Source: Crambe crambe
Lineage: Eukaryota; Porifera; Demospongiae; Poecilosclerida; Crambeidae
Assembly (NCBI GenBank): GCA_963924555.1
Contig: OZ004581.1
Coordinates: 5,495,338 to 5,559,337 of the forward strand
Length of the DNA stretch: 64,000 bases
Reading direction: 5' to 3'
Part shown: one piece after another, positions 55,144 through 64,000 of the stretch
How positions within the stretch are numbered: the first letter of the stretch is position 1
Layout: every line of letters starts with the position of its first letter
The notes under the pieces: model-generated
What the model saw: the letters and a program-made list of their open reading frames with translations, nothing else
Databases searched by the model: none
What the model was told of the DNA's origin: nothing
Position numbers and translations under genes: made by a program

Positions 55144-55560
55144 ATACGGTCTTCATCATAAAAAAGTTCCCGTTGCATTGCCGTACAATGTCAGTAGAAC
55201 GCTCAAGTGTTGTGAAACAATCGTGTGTGAACGCAAAGCAGGCGTTATAGCACTTTGCTTTGAATGGTCCAATTAAACGTACATAGTTGAGTTCGAAATT
55301 ACTAAACATTTTTACTGTATGAAAGCATGCAGCAATTCCACCAAAAACGCTCATCAGCAGATCGACAGCGAGATGACCTGCAGGCAGTCTCCGAGGAAGG
55401 CCCTATGTAGTTAATAATACACAGATATCGACTCGTGCATGCTAGTAGTGGTACAATTTCTTCTGCCTTCATCGTGTCTGTAAAGTTTCATCACACAGCA
55501 AATCTAACATAAAACATTATACTATAGCTAGCTGTAAGTGTATAACTAGCTAGCTAGCTA
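55144..55560. repeat. Dispersed 400-bp repeat, copy 2
   Basis: Partner of 48262-48671. It has a few small insertions and ends in a TAGCTAGC run as the other copy does. Confidence 0.8.
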
Positions 55561-56365
55561 GTTCTACAAAATGATGAAGCCAGGCTTCCTGCTCTGGCGT
55601 AAACACCGGTGGAGCTGTCGGGTCTATCTCTCCCTCAGTTGCCGTAGTCCCTCCAAGCAACTCAAAAAAGAACTGCACTTGCCCGTTCCAGTAACAATAG
55701 CTACTGCTGTCCAGTTTTATTTTATTTATTTATTTTTCTCATAATTCATCGTGTAGTTTGGCCAATACTGCATAGTTGCCAACCCTCCTGATTCCGCTAG
55801 GATACTCACGATATTATAGCTCTTGTCCCAGTCCCGCCCAACATAGTGCTTTAACAATGATTTGTCCTGACAGATAGAGCTACATGGAACTAGATCTAGT
55901 TTATAACTTCAGCTGTAGCATAATATGCACGCTTAGCACACATCATGTGATCTGAAGTTACATGATGAAATCCAGCATGGCTCTTTTGGTGGTTTTTCTA
56001 AAGGTAAAGTTTAATCAAAATGGGCATGTTTAAAGTGGATGTGGTCAAGAAAATGTTTGCGTGCATCTATGGCATGCATAAACTGTCCCTATATTCTATT
56101 TTCAGAAGTTGGCAATTGATATTGTTAATCTAGTTATTCCCTTGACCCAAAAGACACAATTTTATTGCTTGTTGCTAGGTGCTAAAGAATGTTACTCACA
56201 TGCTAACTAAATTCAATATTAAGAGTAAGGGCAGTTGAAAAAAAGTTTATAACTTTGACCTACCATCCAGCTACTGTTATCTCTGATGACTGTTTCGCAT
56301 GAACAAATATTCTAGTGTAATTTTAAATAAATAATATTATTTGTCATAATTCTTATTGTGTATAG

Positions 56366-56486
56366 AAGTTTATTGGTCTATCTTCATCGTGTTCTGCCGC
56401 TGAATCAAGTGAACTTTTTTGAAGTTGTATCTAGGACTATTCTAAAATCTCTTCAATCTCATTGTGGTAGTTGCAATGACCATGGT
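56366..56486 (+). CDS. Exon of large unrecognised gene
   Basis: Acceptor TTGTGTATAG, donor GTAAGT, phases 2 and 0; the split arginine codon agrees with the 54025 donor. It encodes SLLVYLHRVLPLNQVNFFEV, then VSRTILKSLQSHCGSCNDHG, a helical segment ending in a CGSC turn. Confidence 0.6.
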
Positions 56487-56854
56487 GTAAGTGTAGCTAG
56501 CTAATAATAAACAGGGGTGTGTGAAAGATGGGTACATGTACAAACTGGTAAAACTATATCAGAGAAAGCACAGCTGGCACTGTGTCACAATGTCTCTTGT
56601 GCTTGCATATAGTTGTCAAGATACCATTAAAGTTACTTCTGAAGCATTAGCTATGTGAAATAGGGGGTGTGACATACGCAAACAGTGGCTGTGTAGTAGC
56701 CTTGATCTAAAATCTTTTACTGAAGTTGGAACATTCTAATTGCTGTTGGTCCAGTAGTGGATGAAAAGACATGCACAGAGACTCATGCACACAAACACAT
56801 GACTGAGTACTGTAACTTTCATCCGATCATTGCTTGACCTCTGATTTGTCACAG

Positions 56855-57164
56855 CGACTCCCTTTCATTCTTCCCATCCTCTCTTGGCAGCTTCTGCTCT
56901 CTATATACGTTAAATGGTGTGAAAAAACCTGAACGGGAACCAAATAAAAACCTAGCAAAAGTAAAAGGAGGCAACCTACCTTGTGTTTTGACATTGATTG
57001 CACACAATAAACAGCTATCTACAACAATAGAACAAGAGTATAAAATTCCTGGCAACGTGGTGCTACTCCGTAATCTTTTGTGGTTTGGGATACTTCTGCA
57101 CATGAAACTGGATGATGAGAATAGATGGAGGAAGACAATAGATGACTTTCACTACCACCAGTAG
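56855..57164 (+). CDS. Probable exon of large unrecognised gene
   Basis: After GATTTGTCACAG a frame of about 100 codons reads DSLSFFPSSLGSFCSLYTLN, KPEREPNKNLAKVKGGNLPC, IPGNVVLLRNLLWFGILLHM and stops after a His-rich DDFHYHQ. The composition is coding-like. Its start phase (2) does not match the 56486 donor, so either an exon is missing or the boundary differs. The donor is unclear (GTAGAC at 57161 is possible). Confidence 0.35.
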
Positions 57165-57332
57165 ACTCTATTTCACATCTAAATAATCATTGGTTTACTA
57201 AGCTATTGGATAACTATATATACTACAGTCACTTCTTCATCTGTCCATGCATACACATGAAAGAATGAACTCTTGGATTTATGCGTACATACATAAAACC
57301 ATGAAGAGAGAAAAAAAGACCAGGAACAAGGG

Positions 57333-57585
57333 AAAAAACATTTCCGTGAAATATAGGGATGAAAAAAGTAAGGAAACAAGGGTAGGGATGAAGGATGGAA
57401 ATGGGATCAATCATATCCAGCCAACAATCCATACACTATAATCTGAAGCTACCCGACATATATGTAGGGATTGTTGGCTGGATATACAGAACAAAGATTG
57501 ATCCCATTTCCATCCTTCATCCTACCCTTGTTTCCTTGAGCAATGGTCATCCCTACACTTTTTTTTATTTCACAGAAATGTTTTT
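57333..57585. mobile_element. Palindromic MITE, arms about 95 bp
   Basis: Left words GGATGAAGGATGGA-like, TGGGATCAATCAT and CCAGCCAACAATCC are mirrored on the right by GGATTGTTGGCTGG, TTGATCCCATTTCC and CCTACCCTTGTTTCC. The short overlapping frames on both strands come from the palindrome. A half relative is at 121-240. Confidence 0.8.
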
Positions 57586-57827
57586 CTGTACTATCCAACT
57601 GACTGTACAGTACGTAGCCATAGATCTCATGAACTGAGAGTCAGCTCGCTCGCTGATATAATGGTATCATGATCATTGTAATAATGCCATGGAAGGGGTG
57701 GTGGGTTCTATCATAGAGCCAGTTCATTAATATATTATATGGGTATAAATTGTCGCTGAGTCTATAGCATTAGATAGTACAAAAGTGTGTCCATGTGAAA
57801 ACTTCAGTAGATTTCTAACTATTGTAG

Positions 57828-57998
57828 GCTGGGAATTTTCTTCTCTCTGTTTTTGAACTGAACATGACTGGTGATAGAGTCAGAGATTGGATAATTATGA
57901 TTGTCAATTTCATCTTCAAATCACAGCAGTGCTTTCTTTTGGATGAATTTCATAATGATGAAAGTGCAAACCAACATTGGGCATTGATACAAAATGTG
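57828..57998 (+). CDS. Exon of large unrecognised gene
   Basis: Acceptor ACTATTGTAG, donor GTGAGT, phases 0 and 0, 57 residues: AGNFLLSVFELNMTGDRVRD, WIIMIVNFIFKSQQCFLLDE, FHNDESANQHWALIQNV. The frame reads through the donor to 58109 but becomes intron-like. No domain is recognised. Confidence 0.55.
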
Positions 57999-58950
57999 GT
58001 GAGTATAACTAATAATTATTACAGCCTATTTGAGTGCTACATCAAAGGGAAGCCACCAGTTGTAATTCTAGTATACTTCAAAGGCAAGACAGTTGATATG
58101 AAGTGTTAACATATCTTAATGGAATTTTGTGGTTTGTGATAGTACATCTCCTGGTAGTTAGGCCTGCCTCTTCTCTTCTATATCAGCCCTGGAAATTTAT
58201 TGATGGTACTCTTTAAGTGTGGTCCTATTTTTATCACTTAGCAGCTACATAAAATTGGGATGTTTATTATTTTCGTGGTCATATTAAATTACTTTGTACA
58301 CATAGTGTAAAAGCTAATTACAAGTAAGCTGTAACAGTGAAAAGAAATGTATTATTATCAACTGAAAATTTCCTAGGTCTTGAAGTTTGCTATGTAGATC
58401 AAGCATAATATAAGCTCTGAGCTGTCATGAGGAGTGACTAGATATTATTAGTAGCTAGCTATGACTAGGCACTGCCACAGCAGAACAGTATGTATATATA
58501 TGGCTTGCGCACACTATTAAGTGGCATGTGATTAAGTGGTGTGTGGCCACGGCCCTGTGCACATGTGCAGACTTAAATTTGGTGGTGAAAAATTAGCCAT
58601 GCCATCGATAGCACTGATTTTGTATGGTAGAAGCTTATAGCAAAAGGCACACCTCAAGATAGCACTCAAGCAGATGGCAACAATATCAATGTGATGGCTA
58701 TACAGCCAGTACAGTGCTATTGATCTTTTACCTGCCATCGTACTAGAGAGTGCTATAGAGTGATGTAGACTTTTGTGCTCCATCTGGAGGTATACCAAAC
58801 TCAAGTGTTTGCTTACGCTTGATACCCAGGCCTGCTTTTTTGCATTGTGTTTTAATTTGCAATTTTGCACAAATGTTGCTATGCACCCTTTAATTTCCCC
58901 CGCTCCACATATAGATTCTAGCTCTAGCTCTATAGCTCTGGTCCCTTCAG

Positions 58951-59111
58951 CGAAATCACAGAGATACAATACTACTCTTCTCTAAACGTCAAGCCATACT
59001 TGTGGTCAAAAACAAAGACTCTTCCCAGTGGGTAGACGTTTATAAAGAATGCAGTGAGTTAAATATTGTGCAGGAAGAGCATCTTCAAATAGTCATCTTG
59101 CTCCTTGAAAA
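58951..59111 (+). CDS. Probable exon of large unrecognised gene
   Basis: Acceptor GTCCCTTCAG; phase 0 agrees with the 57998 donor. It encodes RNHRDTILLFSKRQAILVVK, NKDSSQWVDVYKECSELNIV and EEHLQIVILLLEK. The donor GTACAT at 59112 is weak; otherwise the frame runs to TAA near 59160, where AATAAA appears but inside a dispersed repeat. The longer minus-strand frame over 58532-58969 is a shadow. Confidence 0.45.
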
Positions 59112-59144
59112 GTACATACCAAGTAGGAAAAAAAAGAAAGAAAT

Positions 59145-59620
59145 ACGTAATGTAATCTAATAAATATTTTAATCAAAGCGTGTTTCTTCCCTGAGTACGC
59201 TTTATTGCCATCATGGATCTTTAAAGCAACTTCTAACTTAGAGCGCCTAACTCTACTTCGTTTTGGACTGCGCATCAGGTTGGAAATTGTACTACCATCT
59301 CCATATTGACAATCTTTATCTAGTCAGCTTTAACTATCATTCGTATTAATAGCTGACAAAAAGCAGCTAGGTTGTTGTATTATGGAAATATTTCCTATCT
59401 TTTATCAGGTTATGGCCTTCCAGCTTCAACAATCTGTGACTTGGGACACTAGTGAGAGAGTAGAGTTGTGCTTCCTGATCTTTCACCTGTTAACTTGCTA
59501 CATTAATGATCAAATAATTATTGCCTTGACAGCTTCTCTCAGTGACACATTTGTAATGTAAAAAAGCATACATTGTAAATATGAATAAGACTTATTTTAT
59601 TTTCTACTTGGTATGTGGTC
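59145..59620. repeat. Dispersed repeat, sibling of 1990-2620
   Basis: Same order of shared words as at the left edge, including TAGTCAGCTTTAACTATCAT and GGTTATGGCCTTC. Ends close to a TTCTACTTGGTAT word in both copies. Confidence 0.6.
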
Positions 59621-60430
59621 AACTCTTGAAAAAAAAAAGATAAAGAACCTGCATGAAAGTATTAGCTATAGGTCCAAGGAGATGAACCTCAAAGTATATG
59701 AGGAAGTTAACAATTGCTAAGCACTCCTTTCTGGAGTAGAATACCACAGGTCTCCTTCTTGTCCTGCTAATTAAGGACTGCTCTGATCCACAGTGTGAAG
59801 AGTCAGTACTACAGCACATTGACCATTTGTCATTGAGATGAATACTCAACTATCTTAAATTTGCTAGCAAATCAATTTGCTAGCAAATCAATAGTTGAGT
59901 AAAGATCAGAAGATCAGTGGTTAAATGACCTTTGACAACTCTAAATACCAAAAATCAGTAAAATTTGACTGGTCTAATCATTCAATATCATACGAAACCT
60001 AACTTAGATGCTTAATTTCGACAGATTCACGATCCCTGTATTACCACCTCTTTAGAATTGTTTTTTTTTGTATTGCTGTCCAAAAATATTAAGCTTATAT
60101 CAAGACATAAGTTCAGAGAAGGTATGATGGTTAATAGGGCTATACCCACCAGAATTTCTGGGCAAGTTACCCATAGGTATGTGAAATAGGTTACCCCAAG
60201 ACATCTAAACTTTAAAAGAAAAGAGAAGAGAACCCATAGATTATTTCACAGGCAAGGGTTGGTGGATGAGATTCATGGAAAGGTAATCATTTCTTTGTAA
60301 AGGTGATTCACTAGCCTATACACAAGCCAATGCTGTTAATGATTCCAATTTAAGGCACTAGCTACTATGCCCTCCTGGAAGATATTTATTGAAGAAGCAT
60401 GGTTTATTCAATAATGCAAGTTGCATAAAA

Positions 60431-60694
60431 TCAGGGATGCACTTGGACTATAAATTATCAAAAGTTGTTTATTTTGAAAGGAAGGAAACGGTGCATTGTT
60501 GTACGAGTCACAAATTACCATCTTGGCTTGCCGATCCATGATTCCGCCAATGATAATTTTTGAGGCGGAATCATGGATCCTGCAGCATTAAAGCAAGCCA
60601 AGATGGTAATTTATGACTCGTACAACAATGCACCTTTTTCTTTTCTTTCAAAGTAAACAACTTTTGATAGCTTATAGTCCAAGGGCATCCCTGA
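60431..60694. mobile_element. Palindromic MITE, TCAGGGATGC ends
   Basis: Ends TCAGGGATGC and GCATCCCTGA are exact reverse complements; arms of about 115 bp (ACTTGGACTATA, CATTGTTGTACGAGTCA, TACCATCTTGGCTTGC) pair almost throughout. 264 bp, non-coding. Confidence 0.85.
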
Positions 60695-61054
60695 AAAGGT
60701 TAAATCCTGAGTGGAAGTGCAGGACATATTACGTATATGGAATGTTGGAAAAAGGATGGACTGACATGGAACTTAGATGACCAATTAATATTCCTCCTGC
60801 TCGTCCAGAAAATGGGCTGGGTATGTTGGTTTGCTATATATTATGGTGGAGTTTATTTAGAAGTTTAATTTGATATGATTAATATCGTGACTCAAGAAGA
60901 ATCATCCTTAAGATGTAGCTATACCTGGTGACTTTGATGTTTCCCACATTTCTTGATACAGAACCTGAAGAGGGAAGATCTGACCTCTACTATCCATTTC
61001 CTAATTTCTTGTCAGCCTCGAGTTCATTTTGTTTACTGATATTATTCTCAACTC

Positions 61055-61182
61055 AGAATCTAATTCTCCCTTGTCTACTGGATACATCTTCTACTGTCGG
61101 TACTTCATCTGAAAGTATTGTCAGGTGAAGTACTAATAGTAAAAGATGTAACTAATAGACAGGGGAGAATTAGATTCTGGAA
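61055..61182. repeat. Inverted repeat with about 55-bp arms
   Basis: CAGAATCTAATTCTCCCTTG and GGTACTTCA on the left pair with TGAAGTACT and GGGAGAATTAGATTCTG on the right with several mismatches. Confidence 0.65.
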
Positions 61183-62554
61183 TTATACAGTGCTTCCAGC
61201 TTAGTGTGTCAACTTTTGCCTAATAATATTTTTTCTTGTAGAGTGGGAACCATGGATTACATGCAGTTGATATTAATTTTTGTGTGCATGTTTATCCATC
61301 ATTCTTGAGTATATGTGTCAATTTTTAAATGTAATCATCACCCGTCCATGGAATTATCTGCAGTCCAATGGAGGCTATTCAATAACCTAAAGTTCAAAAA
61401 GTGTTAGGGCTGGTATTTGAGATGGGTAGACTTCATATGCAGTAGATAGACTTTCAGTGCTCCAAGTTTGGGACCTTAACTACCTTGTATGCTTGAAAAC
61501 CAGCTGCAAATACACTAGTATTTCAAAGGCCAAAAAGTGTTAGGGCCAACAGATCTTCATTTTGGTGAGTTAAGAAAAGGTACTTTGGGATAAGGTAGTC
61601 CGATAAGCTGCAAAAGTGGTGCTGCTACTTAAGCAGCGTCTTCAGGGCAAACTAAATTCTTTTCCTGTTTCTGCAGTCTCTGCCTTTGCAGTGACAAAGT
61701 ATGACACCTGCTTTATATGCACATGCTCTTTTTTTAAACCACGATTTTACCACGAGAGGGCAGTGTTTCTTCTGTTGGTTCCGTACCTTGTCCCCTGCTG
61801 TTTATTCAAGCTTCCACACCAGCGAACAGTGTAAAGATGTCAGCTTCAGGGCATCCTTGGAAGAAAGGCACTGACTGTAATCCTTCAGCTGAAGCAACTG
61901 ATTCCGTATAGTTACTAATCTATACCCAGTGTGTCTGGGAGTTTATGAAGACGATAGAATATTCATAAACAAATGAGTTCGCTGCATTAAAACTGAGAAA
62001 TGTGGATTCAGGATTGGTTTAGAATGCAACAGTTATTTGTGCTATAATAATATTTCCAATTCATTATGCTGGTATTTTCCTTGAGGAGCGCCCTCCTTTA
62101 ATTTTTCTTCCAGAAAAGGTAGAGTAAGTTTAGATTTTCAATGTGATGGGGGCCCTCTTTGAATATTTAAAATGAGTAGCCAGTCGTACTCTGATTTTTA
62201 TAATAGCATCTTGTGATGAAGAAGATTAAAGCCATGCAATGGCAGCTCAAAAGACATTCATAGCTATATCAGCTAGCTATTACCATACATACATACCCCT
62301 TTAGGCATCCATTACATACATAAGATGCATAGCTATATGCAAACTTCAGCATCAACCACATCATGATGATTCCATGTAACAGACATTGGTCTAGTCACAT
62401 GATAGGTCTTGAAGATCAACCTCTCTTGGAAGATTATACCCAGTGCTCACCACCTTGTGGGCTCACCCATACAAATTTGTTTGTTTATTGATTTATTGCA
62501 GCTATAGCTAATTATTATTAGAACATAGTTCAGTGGTTTTACAGTGTTACTTAG

Positions 62555-62632
62555 AAAGACAGCAGGTTTTCTAAGTGCCTAACAGTAGGTTTTCTAAGAC
62601 CTACTGTTAAGCACTTAGAAAACCTACTGTTA
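62555..62632. repeat. Nested hairpin, CAGTAGGTTTTCTAAG words
   Basis: The word (CAG)TAGGTTTTCTAAG occurs forward and as CTTAGAAAACCTACTG, giving a hairpin next to the 73-bp tandem duplication. The same TTAGAAAAC word occurs near 42105. Confidence 0.6.
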
Positions 62633-62772
62633 GGCATTATCTTGTTTATGTTACTATAGCTACTAATGTGATCACCAAGGAGATGTGAAAAAAGTATTGA
62701 TGTTAGGCATTATCTTGTTTATGTTACTATAGCTACTAATGTGATCACCAAGGAGATGTGAAAAAGTATTAA
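62628..62772. repeat. Tandem duplication, 73-bp unit x 2
   Basis: TGTTAGGCATTATCTTGTTT through GGAGATGTGAAAAA(A)GTATT is present twice, differing by one A in a homopolymer and one or two bases at the junction. Very recent. Confidence 0.85.
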
Positions 62773-63200
62773 CCGTTTCTTTTTGTGTTTTGTATAAGTA
62801 AATAATGATCATGGAATGATTAAGATAGCTACATACATAGCTATAATAATTATGATCGAAGTTTGTTCTATCTAAGTTACTGAGCTGATCCAGCATTGTA
62901 GTTGTTGAAGTTAATTCATCCGTTTCTTCATTTGAAGGTTCACTGCTTGCTACATGTACAATTACAAGCTACCTGGCCCTTGCTGGTTCCTGCATGTGCA
63001 GGAGCAGGTGCTGCCACCTTCAATTCACCACCAAACAAGACGGGTCACTGCAGCGTTCAGAAATAGAGAAGGGGTACTCGTCAGTGCTAATATCTCTGTT
63101 ATTTACGTCGTAGAATCTTAGCATTATAGCTCTAGCTAGCTATCGCTCCTGCTGTGAAGATATGGAAAGTTTGCTGTTGCTAGGTAGTTTTTGCTATGTT

Positions 63201-63358
63201 CTAAATAAGTTAGACAGCTCGACCAACGGGATCTAAGTTATTTAGACACCCTCAGGCCCTTAGTAGCACCCTCGCTTCGCTCGAGATGCTACAGCCTCAG
63301 GCCTTCGGGTGTCTAAATAACTTAGATCCCTCGGTCTCGCTGTCTAACTATTATTTAG
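63201..63358. mobile_element. CTAAAT-ended MITE, copy 3
   Basis: CTAAATAAGTTAGACAGCTC at the left and GTCTAACTATTATTTAG at the right; inner palindrome around CTCGCTTCGCTCGAG. Same family as 42271 and 43597. Confidence 0.8.
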
Positions 63359-63394
63359 CTAATTATCTTTATTCATTGATTATTATTTATTAAG

Positions 63395-63484
63395 GTATCC
63401 GACTTATTAAGAAATCTGCAATCAGATCATAACTCATTGGAAATCTTTCAAAAGCTTTGTTGTGTAAAGGAATTGCTGACTGAG
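63395..63484 (+). CDS. Exon of large unrecognised gene
   Basis: Acceptor TATTTATTAAG, donor GTAGGT, phases 0 and 0, 30 residues: VSDLLRNLQSDHNSLEIFQK, LCCVKELLTE. The phase fits the following exon. The preceding exon with a matching donor was not identified. Confidence 0.5.
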
Positions 63485-63637
63485 GTAGGTTATTAAGGTT
63501 AATGCCCTTGTGAAATTATTATTACTTGATTATTATGAAATCTTCACAGCTAATTAATTCATACTCAGTTTCTGCAAACTGGCCCAAATTAATAAGCAAG
63601 TAGTTGAATCTCTTTTCTCCCAGTGCTTGAGCCTACG

Positions 63638-63710
63638 TACAGTGGAACCTTCATAATCAGGACCTCCATAATAAGGAAACCTCCACACAAATTTGATCCT
63701 AATCTAAATA
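63638..63710. repeat. Possible pogo-like MITE end
   Basis: ACAGTGGAACCTTCATAATC with following repeats of ACCTCCATAATAAGG resembles the ends of pogo/Tigger-type elements (CAGTGGAACCTC). The other end is not seen, so only a fragment is claimed. Confidence 0.4.
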
Positions 63711-63920
63711 CTCACATGTGCAGGATTATCATAGGTATTCAGATTGCCAGCCTCACTGCAATGGCTGAAAAATTGCCTATGGTAGTAGTAATAACTGAGA
63801 GCTTCTGAGTGCTAGTAAGAGCAGAAGCACTATAATTCCTATGAAGCTCATAGCTAATCCCTAGGATTATTCTTGAAGAGTAGCTAATCTTGTTTACTTG
63901 TAATCTCTATAATGATACAG

Positions 63921-64000
63921 GATGCAATGAGGTCATACATGAAGGAATATGAAGTAACATTACGAGATTCATTTGGGGATGACATGTGGAAGAAATCTTT
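63921..64000 (+). CDS. Exon of large unrecognised gene, cut by window edge
   Basis: Acceptor AATGATACAG, phase 0, then an open frame to the end of the window: DAMRSYMKEYEVTLRDSFGD, DMWKKS. It joins the 63484 donor in frame. The gene therefore continues to the right. Confidence 0.5.

Noticed and set aside
57229..57441. Opposing frames of about 65 codons
   Set aside because: They straddle one arm of the palindromic MITE at 57333-57585; openness on both strands is a by-product of the inverted repeat.
58532..58969. 145-codon minus-strand frame
   Set aside because: It largely lies in AT-rich intron just upstream of the plus-strand exon at 58951. There is no splice context or recognisable domain.
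1..64000. tRNA, rRNA and CRISPR arrays
   Set aside because: No cloverleaf with a GGTTCRANYCC T-arm, no rRNA-like conserved blocks and no regularly spaced repeats were noticed by eye; a tRNAscan-type search was not possible.

Overview
The window looks like nuclear DNA from an early-branching animal, most likely a demosponge; this is inferred from content and not from any database search. Evidence: AT-rich sequence, genes split by GT-AG introns, a death-domain/Roc-COR gene of the kind expanded in sponges, a Ty3/gypsy retrotransposon and very many short inverted-repeat transposons. There is no sign of bacterial operons, rRNA, CRISPR or convincing tRNA genes.

Region 1 (1-6656, + strand): a multi-exon gene, open at its 5' end. 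In order it encodes a death-domain-like exon, one 2.3-kb exon carrying a Roc-type GTPase plus COR module, a 52-bp linker exon, a second death-domain-like exon and a third one ending in a stop. All splice phases agree (1, 0, 1, 1). The likely job is a Roc-COR signalling or adaptor protein with death folds on both sides.

Region 2 (about 6.7-26.4 kb): almost gene-free and built of diverged, shuffled segmental duplications. The largest is a pair of about 3.3-kb copies (11.94-15.25 and 23.14-26.43 kb). One block of about 170 bp is inverted between the copies and overlaps one exon-like open frame.

Region 3 (26.4-40.1 kb): weak minus-strand exon candidates at 27.0-29.2 kb, two sibling palindromic MITEs, and a candidate + strand gene (two tiny 5' exons at 31.24-31.35 kb, last exon at 39.61-40.04 kb) encoding about 162 residues of unknown family. 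Its proposed intron holds a complete but inactivated Ty3/gypsy element (32827-37202, minus strand; LTRs 211 and 202 bp; target duplication GCCCA). That element sits inside an older terminal-inverted-repeat element.

Region 4 (40.1-64.0 kb): an unrecognised + strand gene with many short, phase-compatible exons between 44631 and the right edge, where it runs off the window. Its introns are loaded with MITEs, two clear nested insertions (42397-42742 and 45096-45276, both with 5-bp target duplications and CAG...CTG ends), remains of a second gypsy element on the minus strand (47.8-50.2 kb), a TTAA-flanked element (50282-51064), and several long hairpins.

Exon calls rest on open frame, splice consensus and phase agreement only; transcripts were not available.
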